Assembly (NCBI GenBank): GCA_965368815.1
Contig: CBDUOH010000023.1
Span: 1 to 26,553, forward strand
DNA length: 26,553 bases
From: UBA5794 sp965368815
GTDB taxonomy: Bacteria; Actinomycetota; Acidimicrobiia; Spongiisociales; UBA5794
Reading direction: 5' to 3'
Below, piece by piece: positions 1 to 7,319 of this stretch. A program made the translations under genes and the position numbers. Below the pieces are notes generated by a model. That model worked only from the letters and a program-made list of their open reading frames with translations, ran no database searches and was not told where the DNA came from. Positions within the stretch are counted from its first letter, which is position 1. Each line of letters opens with the position of its first letter.

Positions 1-30
1 CGCATCGGTGATTCTCATGGTGGATCAGGG

Positions 31-106
31 TGGTGGGCGATACTGGGATCGAACCAGTGACCTCTGCAGTGTGAATGCAGCGCTCGTACCGCTGAGCTAA
101 TCGCCC
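31..106 (-). tRNA. tRNA-Val (anticodon CAC)
   Basis: On the minus strand the sequence folds as a complete cloverleaf. It has a 7-bp acceptor stem (GGGCGAT pairs with ATCGCCC), a D arm with GCTC/GAGC, a 5-bp anticodon stem CTGCA/TGCAG around the loop TTCACAC, and a T arm ACTGG-TTCGATC-CCAGT. The anticodon CAC reads the valine codon GTG. The discriminator base is A at 34, and the 3' CCA is encoded at 33-31. A TACAAT -10 box lies about 35 bases upstream. Confidence 0.95.
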
Positions 107-140
107 GAGTTCGGTGATCGGTGACGATCGCCGAGTTCGC

Positions 141-146
141 ATTGTA
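141..146 (-). promoter_or_regulatory. -10 box of the tRNA-Val gene
   Basis: TACAAT on the minus strand is a 5 of 6 match to the consensus -10 hexamer. It lies 34 bases before the mature tRNA 5' end, which leaves room for a short 5' precursor. No clear -35 element was seen. Confidence 0.4.
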
Positions 147-181
147 TTGCGCCCCGGATCGAATCATGGTCCTCCGACGGA

Positions 182-187
182 TAGGCT
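182..187 (+). promoter_or_regulatory. -10 box, leaderless start of the metallopeptidase gene
   Basis: TAGGCT is followed by 6 bases and then the GTG start at 194. This places the predicted transcription start on the start codon itself, and there is no Shine-Dalgarno sequence. The same layout recurs at several other genes in the window. Confidence 0.5.
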
Positions 188-193
188 TGCGGC

Positions 194-547
194 GTGGACA
201 TCGCTGCATTCGAAAACGAAGTCGATCGGGTGATTGCGTCGTTGCCTCCGTGGGTGATGGCGCAGATCGACAACCTCATCGTCGTGGTCGAACGAGCACC
301 GTCCCACGAGCAGGATCCGACCGGCACGGGACTCCTGGGGCTCTACGAAGGCGTGTCACTCGCCGAGCGCGGCGTCGACTACTTCGCGGTCGCTCCGGAC
401 CAGATCACCGTTTTCTACAACGCCCACATCGCGCTTGGGCTCGATGGTGACGCGCTCAGGGATGAGATACGCAAGACGGTCCTGCACGAGCTGGCGCACC
501 ATCTGGGCTTCGAGGAGGATCGACTCCACGAACTCGGCTGGGGATAG
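194..547 (+). CDS. metallopeptidase family protein (zincin-like, minimal HExxH domain)
   Basis: This 117-residue protein belongs by its motif to the small actinobacterial zincin family once called DUF1025. The zinc signature HELAHH is at residues 98-103, followed by GFEEDRL, with a Glu-rich tail as expected for this family. A short acidic and hydrophobic domain precedes it. There is no signal peptide, so it should be cytoplasmic. The GTG start at 194 is chosen because a TAGGCT -10 box ends 6 bases upstream (leaderless) and the protein then begins like its family. The two histidines and Glu99 suggest a Zn-dependent hydrolase, but the natural substrate of the family is unknown. It is followed after 57 bases by a separate promoter and the small gene at 605. 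Confidence 0.85.
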   Translation: MDIAAFENEVDRVIASLPPWVMAQIDNLIVVVERAPSHEQDPTGTGLLGLYEGVSLAERGVDYFAVAPDQITVFYNAHIALGLDGDALRDEIRKTVLHELAHHLGFEEDRLHELGWG

Positions 548-573
548 CCAGGGCTCCCCCGCAACCGCATCGG

Positions 574-579
574 TAGGAT
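574..579 (+). promoter_or_regulatory. -10 box upstream of the small gene at 605 and plsB
   Basis: TAGGAT lies 25 bases before the GTG at 605. A short leader would carry the ribosome binding site GAGAGGAG at 593-600. Confidence 0.4.
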
Positions 580-604
580 GGGTCCTCCGGACGAGAGGAG
601 CACC

Positions 605-925
605 GTGGACGATCTCATCAAGCAGATCGAGGACAAGACCGGCCTATCGGCCGAGAAGGTCCTCGAAGTCGTCACGATGGTCACCGACTTCTTCAAGGCG
701 AACCTTCCCGAGGAGCTCGTCAATCAGGTGACATCATCGCTGTCGCAGGCTGCCGCCGCGGCGTCGAACACCGCATCCTCGGCTGGCGGATCGGCCGCGT
801 CGCGGGCTCAGGAAATGGCAGCGGGTGCCGCAGGGATGGCGAGTTCGATGCTCTCCAAGGCCATGGAAGCGGTCACCGAGATGATGCCGAAACCCGACGC
901 CGACGAGACCGACCCCGAGGTATGA
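605..925 (+). CDS. small Ala-rich hypothetical protein coupled to PlsB
   Basis: This protein of 106 residues has no family I can name. The N-terminal half looks like a compact helical domain with the sequence IEDKTGLSAEKVLEVV. The middle is a stretch rich in Ala and Ser, and the tail is acidic and Met-rich. There is no signal peptide or clear membrane helix. The start is set at the GTG at 605 because GAGAGGAG lies 4 bases upstream; an in-frame upstream ATG at 578 falls inside the -10 box and has no ribosome binding site. Its stop overlaps the start of the acyltransferase gene as ATGA, so the two are translationally coupled. The role is unknown; a membrane or lipid-related helper of PlsB is only a guess. 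Confidence 0.7.
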   Translation: MDDLIKQIEDKTGLSAEKVLEVVTMVTDFFKANLPEELVNQVTSSLSQAAAAASNTASSAGGSAASRAQEMAAGAAGMASSMLSKAMEAVTEMMPKPDADETDPEV

Positions 926-3231
926 CCGAGTTCACCGATCTGGCGCACCGGACCCCGGTCTGGCCGACCGAATCGGGTCCCTATGTGGCACTGATCGATG
1001 CGTCGAGCGAACTCGAGGCTGAGGCGATCGCTCACTATCTGGATACGGTCGAGCGAACGCATGCGGATCCCGTCACGCGTCTGCGGCTCCCGGCGTCACG
1101 GCGGCACAGACGGTTTGCCAACGTCGATCTCGCCATCGGTGAACGGCTACGCGAGCAGGACGATCCCCTCTGCGTGCCTCTGCGCGTCGTGTGGCTCGCC
1201 GAGAAGCGTGATGGAGTCCGACGGGTCAGGCTCCGAGATGTCCTCATACCCGGGGATCCAAGAGATCCGAACCTCCTGTGGCAGCAGTTCATCAAGGTCC
1301 GCTACCCGGATCGAATACGGATCGTCCTCGGTGAACCCGCACGGCGGAGTGAGTTGGAGAAGCGATGGGCAGAACCCACCGGCCGCTCACCGGCAGACGG
1401 GACAACGTTGGGCGAGTTCGTGGCACTCCAGGCGTGGCTCGCGTTGGAGAAGGCTGAGCGCACCCTGCGGGGATTGCGATACAAGGTCCCCAAGTTCCTC
1501 ACCGAGGACCTGTTCTGGAGCCGACCCTTCCAGGCAGGCATCGAGCGGCTTGCCCGCTCCGAGGAACGATCGAAGGATCGAATGCGTCAGCGCACGGGTC
1601 GGTATCTCAAGGAGATCGCTGCCCAGCACTCCCCGTACGTCATCGACGTGGTCAACGCCATCACGTCGACCATGATCCGCCAGGCTCATCAACAGGTCGA
1701 TTACTCCCCCGATCACCTGGGCGAGATCTACGCCATGGGTGACCACACGCCACTCATCTTCCTGCCATCGCACAAGTCGAACTTCGACCATCTGGTGTTC
1801 CAGCATGTTCTGTATGAGAACGAGCTCCCGCTGAACCACACGGCCGGCGGCATCAACATGAACTTCTTCCTCATCGGACCGCTGCTGCGTCGGGCGGGCA
1901 TCTTCTTCATCCGCCGCGAGTTCAAGGACAACGAGCCGTACAAATTCGTGCTCAAGCAGTACATCGACTACCTCCTCGAGAAAAGGTTCGCTCTCGAGTG
2001 GTATGTCGAAGGTGGCCGTTCACGGTCGGGGAAGCTCCGGGAACCACGGCTCGGGCTGCTCGCATACGTCGCCGATTCGTACCAACGCGGGATCACCAAC
2101 GATGTCGTACTCGTGCCCGTCTCCATTGCCTACGACCAGATCACCGATGTGTCCGCCTACACGGCTGAACAGCGGGGTCAGAAGAAGGAGAAGGAATCCT
2201 TCCTGTGGGCGGTCAAGTTCATCTCGGGGCTCCGAAGTCGCAACGGCAACATCTATGTGCGATTCGGTGAACCACTGAAACTGTCAGAGCACATCGCGAG
2301 GGATCTCGATCTCCATGGTGACGAGGGTCGTCTTGCGCTTCCGAAAGTGGCGTTCGACGTCTCGACGAGGATCAACGACGTGACACCCATCACGCCGATC
2401 AGCCTGGTGACGATGGCGTTGCTGTCCCGACCCGAACACGGATTCACACCAGCGGAGACGATTGAGGTCCTCGCCCCCTTCATCGAGTTCGTCAACGAAC
2501 GCGACCTCCCCCGTGCAGGCAATCTGGCGATGGCCACACCCGAGGAGGCGACCGCCGCACTCGAACAGCTCGTCGGCAACGGTGTCGTGACCCGCACCGA
2601 CGGCCTCACGACCCGCGTGTACACGATCTCGCAGGACCAGCACCTTGCAGCCGCGTACTACCGCAACACGATCATCCACTTCTTCATACCGATGGCAATC
2701 GCTGAGATCGCACTCGCCCTCGGATTCGAATCCGACGAGATGGACGAGGCGTCGGTCGTCGAGCGCGCGGTTGCGCTGCGCGATCTTCTCAAATTCGAGT
2801 TCTTCTTCGCTCCGACACGACAGTTCGAGGAGGACATCGTCACGGAGATCAACCGATATCGCATCGGGGGATTCGATCCCGAAGACGCCGTGATCGTCAA
2901 CATCGCAGCGATGTACCCGGCAAAAAGCCCGATCGTGCTGCGACCATTCCTGGAGGCGTACCTCGTTGTCGCCGAGACGCTCGCCCTCCGGGGCAACGAC
3001 ACCGTCGAGAGCGACGATCTCGCCCGACAGTGTCTTGCGATGGGCGAAGAGATGTTTCGGCGCGGACGCATACGAAGCCGGGAAGCCGTCACGACGGCCT
3101 TGTACGCATCGGGCATCCAGCTCGCTGACAACAGAGGTCTCCTCAACGGCGACCATGCGGCTCGGGTGGCGTTCCGCGATGAGCTGCAGAACATCCGGAT
3201 CGCCCTCAACGGCATCTCCGATTCGGCATAA
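922..3231 (+). CDS. plsB: glycerol-3-phosphate 1-O-acyltransferase, PlsB type
   Basis: This 769-residue acyltransferase should transfer a fatty acyl group to the sn-1 position of glycerol 3-phosphate, the first step of phospholipid synthesis, at the inner face of the membrane. The catalytic HX4D motif is HKSNFD at residues 284-289. It is followed by a block with RRAGIFFIRR, then the glycerol-phosphate-binding motif EGGRSRSGK from residue 363, and then VPVSIAYDQI. Order, spacing and total length fit the PlsB family (E. coli about 807, mycobacterial PlsB about 780) rather than the short PlsC family. The C-terminal 300 residues match the long helical tail typical of PlsB. The ATG overlaps the preceding stop by 4 bases. 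I see no disruption. Confidence 0.9.
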   Translation: MTEFTDLAHRTPVWPTESGPYVALIDASSELEAEAIAHYLDTVERTHADPVTRLRLPASRRHRRFANVDLAIGERLREQDDPLCVPLRVVWLAEKRDGVRRVRLRDVLIPGDPRDPNLLWQQFIKVRYPDRIRIVLGEPARRSELEKRWAEPTGRSPADGTTLGEFVALQAWLALEKAERTLRGLRYKVPKFLTEDLFWSRPFQAGIERLARSEERSKDRMRQRTGRYLKEIAAQHSPYVIDVVNAITSTMIRQAHQQVDYSPDHLGEIYAMGDHTPLIFLPSHKSNFDHLVFQHVLYENELPLNHTAGGINMNFFLIGPLLRRAGIFFIRREFKDNEPYKFVLKQYIDYLLEKRFALEWYVEGGRSRSGKLREPRLGLLAYVADSYQRGITNDVVLVPVSIAYDQITDVSAYTAEQRGQKKEKESFLWAVKFISGLRSRNGNIYVRFGEPLKLSEHIARDLDLHGDEGRLALPKVAFDVSTRINDVTPITPISLVTMALLSRPEHGFTPAETIEVLAPFIEFVNERDLPRAGNLAMATPEEATAALEQLVGNGVVTRTDGLTTRVYTISQDQHLAAAYYRNTIIHFFIPMAIAEIALALGFESDEMDEASVVERAVALRDLLKFEFFFAPTRQFEEDIVTEINRYRIGGFDPEDAVIVNIAAMYPAKSPIVLRPFLEAYLVVAETLALRGNDTVESDDLARQCLAMGEEMFRRGRIRSREAVTTALYASGIQLADNRGLLNGDHAARVAFRDELQNIRIALNGISDSA

Positions 3232-3307
3232 ACACCTCGCGAAAACTCACGGTAATCGTTGGGGATTTCGCTCAACTTTCCGTGCTGATAGTCCGATAGA
3301 CCCATAA

Positions 3308-3323
3308 GCGGGAACCGTCCCGC
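3308..3323 (+). promoter_or_regulatory. perfect leader hairpin before the coiled-coil gene
   Basis: GCGGGA and TCCCGC form a perfect 6-bp stem with a 4-base loop (ACCG). The hairpin ends 3 bases before the ribosome binding site GGGGAG (3327-3332). It has no U-tract. It could be a 5' UTR structure that affects translation, an operator, or the end of plsB transcription. Confidence 0.35.
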
Positions 3324-3337
3324 ACAGGGGAGATTTG

Positions 3338-4120
3338 ATGACCACCGATCAGATCAAGCTCACTGTGGCGTCGCTGGACACCGCCGACAGTGCGGCTGGG
3401 GCAGAGACAGAAGACGTGCTCGAGGCGGCTCAGGCCGAGTCGAAGCAGATACTTGCCAAGGCACGATACGAAGCGTTCCGCATGGTCACCGACGCTCGGA
3501 ACGAGGCCGAGGCAATCCTCGCCGAAGCCGAACGTCATGCCGGGGACATTGGCACACCATCACCCGAGGCCCTAGACGCATCGACTGCACTCATCGCAGG
3601 AGCCGAGGCCCAAGCCGCACAGATCATCGCCGAAGCGGAGCAGTCGGCAGCTGCGCTGCGTGAGACGGCTCGCTCCGATCTCGAGGTCCAGAACGCTTCG
3701 CTCCAGGCGCGACACGACGCTCTCGAATCGAAAGTGGCATCGACCCAGGCGCTCCTCAAGAACCTCGAGGCCCGACTCGCCAGAATCGCCTCCCCCACCG
3801 CATCGATTCCGTATTCACTCGGTGGCGAACCCGACCCGGGCATCGCAGCGACCGTCGGACCCACCGACGAGGCCGGTCGGCAGGAAGCAAGTGGTGACGA
3901 GCATCCGCTGCCTCCGGCGGCTTCGGTGGTGCTGGACTACTCCCCCTCCGTGCCGCACAAGAGCAAGGAACCCGATCCGGAACCGGAACCGCCGTCGGTC
4001 GAGCAGGGATCGTTCTACACCCGTCACTCGGCGAAGCTGCCACGCATCGGGGCTACCAGTGACAAGAACGCGCTGACTGCGATGCGGTCGGTGCGGACCA
4101 AGAACGAACCCTATTCCTAG
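3338..4120 (+). CDS. coiled-coil protein, DivIVA / ATP-synthase-b-like
   Basis: This 260-residue protein has no signal peptide and no membrane helix. After a short Thr/Asp-rich head, residues of about 25-150 form an alternating Ala/Glu/Lys/Arg heptad pattern (for example AKARYEAFRMVTDARNEAEA) that predicts a long coiled coil, like the central part of DivIVA-family or ATP-synthase b-like proteins. The last 110 residues are Pro/Ser/Asp-rich and probably disordered, ending in a basic tail. A role in polar growth or septum organisation would fit actinobacterial DivIVA-like proteins, but the conserved N-terminal DivIVA lipid-binding segment is not evident. The ATG at 3338 is preferred over a TTG at 3335 because GGGGAG ends 5 bases upstream of the ATG. 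Confidence 0.7.
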   Translation: MTTDQIKLTVASLDTADSAAGAETEDVLEAAQAESKQILAKARYEAFRMVTDARNEAEAILAEAERHAGDIGTPSPEALDASTALIAGAEAQAAQIIAEAEQSAAALRETARSDLEVQNASLQARHDALESKVASTQALLKNLEARLARIASPTASIPYSLGGEPDPGIAATVGPTDEAGRQEASGDEHPLPPAASVVLDYSPSVPHKSKEPDPEPEPPSVEQGSFYTRHSAKLPRIGATSDKNALTAMRSVRTKNEPYS

Positions 4121-4135
4121 TCGGTCGACGACCGA
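4121..4135. terminator. possible bidirectional terminator between convergent genes
   Basis: TCGGTCGACGACCGA sits between the stop codons of the coiled-coil gene and nfuA. It can form a 5-bp stem with a 5-base loop on either strand. There is no T-run, so this is weak support. Confidence 0.25.
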
Positions 4136-4141
4136 TGTCTT

Positions 4142-4768
4142 CTACGCGTAGAACGGATTCGTACCGAGGGCGTGGTCGGTTACGTCGATGACCTCGTCGA
4201 TCTCGGGAATGGCATCGAGGATGGCTCGTTCGATGCCCTGCCGCAGCGTCACCGCCGCCAGTCCACATCCCTGACACCCACCCCCAAGCTCGAGTTGGGC
4301 AACAGTGCCCTCGACGCGGATCAGGTTCGCCACGCCACCGTGGCTTGCGATGGCGGGATTGATCTGTTCGCTGAGGAGCTGACGGATCTTCTCCTCCGTG
4401 GTTCCCTCAAGCTTCAGGTCGCCGAGATCGCCACCGGGAAGCGTCGGAGTTGGAACGTTCGGGTTCCGCATCACCAACCCGGGTCCGGTTCCGTCACCTG
4501 AGAGATCAAGAACGGCGCCGCGTAGGTTCTCCACGGAATCGAGGGCGATCGCCACATCGAGACCGCCGTGGTTCTCCACGATGTCGGACGACAACACATC
4601 CTCTTTGCGGAGGAACGACGTCTCGTAGATGTATCCCTGGGCGCCGACGCCGGTTATGCGCAGGCCGAGATGCAGATCAGGAAGATCCTCTCCCTCGCGC
4701 AACGCAAGGATCTTCTCGCGCGCAGCTTCGGTGATCTCAACAATGGTGTCGGTGTGGGTGTCGCTCAT
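4142..4768 (-). CDS. nfuA: Fe-S cluster carrier protein NfuA
   Basis: This 208-residue protein has two domains. Residues 1-105 resemble an A-type (IscA/HesB-like) scaffold fold but contain no cysteine, which is the degenerate A-type domain known from NfuA. Residues 123-205 form a NifU C-terminal domain with the cluster-binding motif CQGC at 165-168 in the context GGGCQGCG. NfuA proteins receive and deliver [4Fe-4S] clusters to apo-enzymes in the cytoplasm, especially under stress. The window also encodes an enzyme with five predicted Fe-S clusters, though a link is only circumstantial. A TAGGCT -10 box lies 8 bases before the ATG, so the mRNA is probably leaderless. Confidence 0.9.
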   Translation of the reverse strand: MSDTHTDTIVEITEAAREKILALREGEDLPDLHLGLRITGVGAQGYIYETSFLRKEDVLSSDIVENHGGLDVAIALDSVENLRGAVLDLSGDGTGPGLVMRNPNVPTPTLPGGDLGDLKLEGTTEEKIRQLLSEQINPAIASHGGVANLIRVEGTVAQLELGGGCQGCGLAAVTLRQGIERAILDAIPEIDEVIDVTDHALGTNPFYA

Positions 4769-4776
4769 CGCGCAAG

Positions 4777-4782
4777 AGCCTA
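4777..4782 (-). promoter_or_regulatory. -10 box of nfuA (leaderless)
   Basis: On the minus strand TAGGCT is followed by 8 bases and the ATG at 4768. There is no ribosome binding site in between. Confidence 0.5.
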
Positions 4783-4809
4783 GAAGCCAAGCAGCACATA
4801 CTGGGACGG

Positions 4810-5094
4810 TTACTTGTTGAGAGCGACCAGCGTGTTGGTTGTGAGGTCAAGCACCTGTTCGGTCGGGGACGCCGAATCGGCGATCCACCTCGCGAGGGTT
4901 TCCCCGGGGACACGGACGATCCACCACATGACGTCCCGGGTGCCTTCGGCCCTGCCGGCCTGCCATGCCCGTCTGCCGGTCGCCACGGCATCAGCCTCGG
5001 AATCGAACGTACCAAGGTGGGTTTCAATCGTTCCACGGAACGGTTCTCCAGGCACGGGAACCGGCTCCCTGAATTCGATCAGCTCGAATGCCAT
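4810..5094 (-). CDS. small hypothetical protein
   Basis: This protein of 94 residues has no family I can name. It is soluble and has no cysteine cluster or signal peptide. It begins MAFELIEFREPVPVPGE and contains a central FDSEADAVATGRRAWQAGRA segment followed by a Trp-rich strand. The pattern looks like a small alpha/beta domain in which residues of an incoming value are compared along a strand-helix unit. The start at 5094 is supported by AAGGAAGG just upstream and by a TAGGAT box further up; the longer open frame to 5193 would overlap the divergent hpt start. It lies 41 bases upstream of nfuA on the same strand, but nfuA has its own -10 box. Confidence 0.65.
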   Translation of the reverse strand: MAFELIEFREPVPVPGEPFRGTIETHLGTFDSEADAVATGRRAWQAGRAEGTRDVMWWIVRVPGETLARWIADSASPTEQVLDLTTNTLVALNK

Positions 5095-5117
5095 GCGCCT
5101 TCCTTTCCGATGGCGGC

Positions 5118-5123
5118 ATCCTA
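5118..5123 (-). promoter_or_regulatory. -10 box of the small gene at 5094
   Basis: TAGGAT on the minus strand lies 23 bases before the ATG. The short leader holds the ribosome binding site AAGGAAGG. Confidence 0.4.
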
Positions 5124-5170
5124 CCAAACTGCAGCGAGTCTGTGAACCACCACGCTCCGCTGTCACCCGA

Positions 5171-5176
5171 TAGCAT
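5171..5176 (+). promoter_or_regulatory. -10 box of hpt (leaderless)
   Basis: TAGCAT is followed by GGAGAC and the ATG at 5183. The GGAG here is too close to the predicted transcription start to act as a ribosome binding site. Confidence 0.5.
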
Positions 5177-5182
5177 GGAGAC

Positions 5183-5695
5183 ATGGAACTCACCGATCTC
5201 TACACCGCCGACGACGTCGCAGCCGCAGTGGCATCGGTCGGGAAAGCCATCCGTACGGACTATGCCGACAGGAACCCTCTCTTCGTCGGCGTACTCACGG
5301 GTTCGTTCGTGTTCATGGCGGACCTCATCCGTGCCGCCGGCATTCCATCGCAGGTGGATTTCATCCGGGCGCGATCGTATGGGGCGTCGATGCAGTCGTC
5401 AGGTGCAGTCGAGATCACCAAGGACATCGAGCATTCGGTCGAGAACAGGCACGTGATCCTCGTCGAGGACATCCTCGACACCGGCTTGACCCTTGGCTTT
5501 GTCCACGACCGGATCAAGGTCGGAAAGCCTGCATCGATCGCAACATGCGCTCTTCTCGCTCGCGAAGGGCAGGACAAACCCGACTATTGGGGCATCGAGG
5601 TCCCGCCCGGTTTCGTGGTGGGCTATGGCATCGACTACGCCGAGCAATATCGGTGGATGTCGTCGGTCAAGACGGTCGTCGGCACCGCCGAGTGA
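5183..5695 (+). CDS. hpt: hypoxanthine phosphoribosyltransferase
   Basis: This 170-residue purine-salvage enzyme should convert hypoxanthine (and usually guanine) plus PRPP to IMP or GMP in the cytoplasm. The PRPP-binding loop VEDILDTG is at residues 94-101, preceded by the strand HVILV. The N-terminal PPi-binding loop GVLTGSFVF is at residues 36-44, and the flexible-loop region with RARSYGAS is at 62-69. The C-terminal IDYAEQYRWMSSV block matches the usual purine-binding end of HPRT, although the common YRNLP is replaced by YRWMS. Length is normal (about 170-185). It is divergent from the small gene at 5094 and is predicted to be leaderless. Confidence 0.9.
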   Translation: MELTDLYTADDVAAAVASVGKAIRTDYADRNPLFVGVLTGSFVFMADLIRAAGIPSQVDFIRARSYGASMQSSGAVEITKDIEHSVENRHVILVEDILDTGLTLGFVHDRIKVGKPASIATCALLAREGQDKPDYWGIEVPPGFVVGYGIDYAEQYRWMSSVKTVVGTAE

Positions 5696-5827
5696 GGTCG
5701 CACCCCGACATTCTCACAATCTGAATCGCAAGAAACGTCGAAACGTGCCGTACCATCACGAGGTCGAACCTTGTGAAGGCTTCTGGCCGACCGCGTCTGC
5801 GCGCCATCCCTCGAGACTGAGATGTGA

Positions 5828-7261
5828 ATGACAACCGAGCTGCCGATCATCATCCAGGGAGGCATGGGCGCTGCCGTGTCGGACTGGCGACTTGCGAACG
5901 CGGTATCGAGTACCGGCCAGCTCGGGGTCATTTCCGGCACAGCGCTTGACATCATCCTCGCCCGTCGCCTCCAGATGGGTGACCCCGGTGGTCACATGAG
6001 ACGGGCACTTGAGGCATTCCCCGTCCCCGAGATGGCGAAACGGATCGTCGACAAGTATTTCGTGGACGGCGGCAAGGCCGACGATGAACCATTCATCACG
6101 AAACCCATGGTGAGCCACAAGCCGTCGGCCGCCACCAACGAGCTCATCGTCGCGGCGAACTTCGTCGAGGTGTACCTGGCCAAGGAAGGACATTCGAACC
6201 CCGTTGGCGTGAATTTCCTCGAGAAGATCCAGGTACCGACCCTGCCGTCGCTCTACGGGGTCATGCTCGCCGGTGTCGATTACGTGTTGATGGGCGCTGG
6301 CATCCCCAAGGCCATCCCCGGTCTGCTCGACCAGCTAGCCGAAGGATTCGATGTCGAGATGAAGATCGACGTCAAAGGAGCAACGGACAAGGGCGATCCG
6401 TACGTCCGCTTCTCCCCCACACAGTTCGCCAAGGACCTCGTCGCCAAACTGCCGCGACCCAAGTTCCTTGCGATCGTGTCGTCGCACGTCCTGGCCAAGA
6501 TGCTTGCCACCAAGTCGTCAGGCGAGGTCGATGGGTTCGTCGTTGAACTGCCGGTGGCCGGAGGGCACAATGCACCTCCGCGCAAGCGGGGTGAGTTCAA
6601 TGAGATCGGCGAACCGATCTACGGCGACCGCGATGTACCGGATCTCGATGCCATTCGTGAACTCGGCAAACCGTTCTGGATCGCTGGTGGATACGCAGAA
6701 CCGCATCAGGTCAAGAGTGCACTGGCGGCGGGCGCTGCCGGTGTCCAGGTGGGCACGGCGTTCGCATACTGCAACGAGTCCGGATTCACCCGTGAGATCA
6801 AGGACTCAGTCATCGAGGGATCCCGACGGGGCGACATCAAGGTGTACACCGATGCCGTTGCCTCCCCAACGGGTTTCCCATTCAAAGTGGTCGAACTGGA
6901 GAACACCCTGTCGGACCCTGTCGTCTACGAGCGACGAGAGCGGATCTGCGACCTGGGCTACCTGCGTCACGCCTACGAGCGCGACAACGGCAAGATCGGC
7001 TGGCGGTGCCCATCGGAGCCAATCGACGACTACCTCGCCAAGGGCGGCACGATCGAGGAGACGGTGGGCCGCAAGTGCCTCTGCAACTCGCTTGTGGCCA
7101 ACGTCGGCCAACCGCAGGTCACGCCGACCGGGGAGCTCGAGGGGATCCTCATCACATCGGGTGACGACGCCGCCCATGTTGCCCGCTTCGCCCCAACGGG
7201 GTCAACGGAGTACTCGGCCAAGCAGGTCATCGACTACCTCATGAGCGACCTCCCGGCTTGA
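5828..7261 (+). CDS. nitronate monooxygenase / 2-nitropropane dioxygenase family flavoprotein
   Basis: This 477-residue TIM-barrel flavoprotein begins with the typical IIIQGGMGAAVS phosphate/FMN strand and has the motif ELPVAGGHNAPP, where His247 corresponds to the conserved catalytic histidine of the family. IAGGYAEPHQV and GAAGVQVGTAFAYC supply the FMN phosphate-binding loops. It is longer than classic nitronate monooxygenases (about 320-380). The extra C-terminal part contains a Cys group (ICDLGYLR, RCPSEP, KCLCNSL) of unknown role. It is probably an FMN-dependent oxidase or reductase in the cytoplasm. The substrate is not certain: nitronates (including 3-nitropropionate) are known for close relatives, but other members are enoyl reductases. 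The ATG at 5828 follows a 132-base spacer with a possible TACCAT box at 5751. Confidence 0.8.
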   Translation: MTTELPIIIQGGMGAAVSDWRLANAVSSTGQLGVISGTALDIILARRLQMGDPGGHMRRALEAFPVPEMAKRIVDKYFVDGGKADDEPFITKPMVSHKPSAATNELIVAANFVEVYLAKEGHSNPVGVNFLEKIQVPTLPSLYGVMLAGVDYVLMGAGIPKAIPGLLDQLAEGFDVEMKIDVKGATDKGDPYVRFSPTQFAKDLVAKLPRPKFLAIVSSHVLAKMLATKSSGEVDGFVVELPVAGGHNAPPRKRGEFNEIGEPIYGDRDVPDLDAIRELGKPFWIAGGYAEPHQVKSALAAGAAGVQVGTAFAYCNESGFTREIKDSVIEGSRRGDIKVYTDAVASPTGFPFKVVELENTLSDPVVYERRERICDLGYLRHAYERDNGKIGWRCPSEPIDDYLAKGGTIEETVGRKCLCNSLVANVGQPQVTPTGELEGILITSGDDAAHVARFAPTGSTEYSAKQVIDYLMSDLPA

Positions 7262-7306
7262 CGTCCGCTGACTGATCGGGTCGACGGCTCGAGATCGGAC
7301 CGTCGC

Positions 7307-7312
7307 TAGCAT
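7307..7312 (+). promoter_or_regulatory. -10 box of the MFS gene (leaderless)
   Basis: TAGCAT is followed by 7 bases and the ATG at 7320. An inverted repeat CGACGG / CCGTCG (7282-7287 and 7300-7305) lies just upstream and could be an operator or the terminator of the preceding gene. Confidence 0.5.
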
Positions 7313-7319
7313 CAGTCGG

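Noticed and set aside
2284..3156. 290-codon open frame on the minus strand
   Set aside because: It lies wholly inside plsB, which has clear family motifs. High GC produces long antisense frames; the translation has no recognisable domain.
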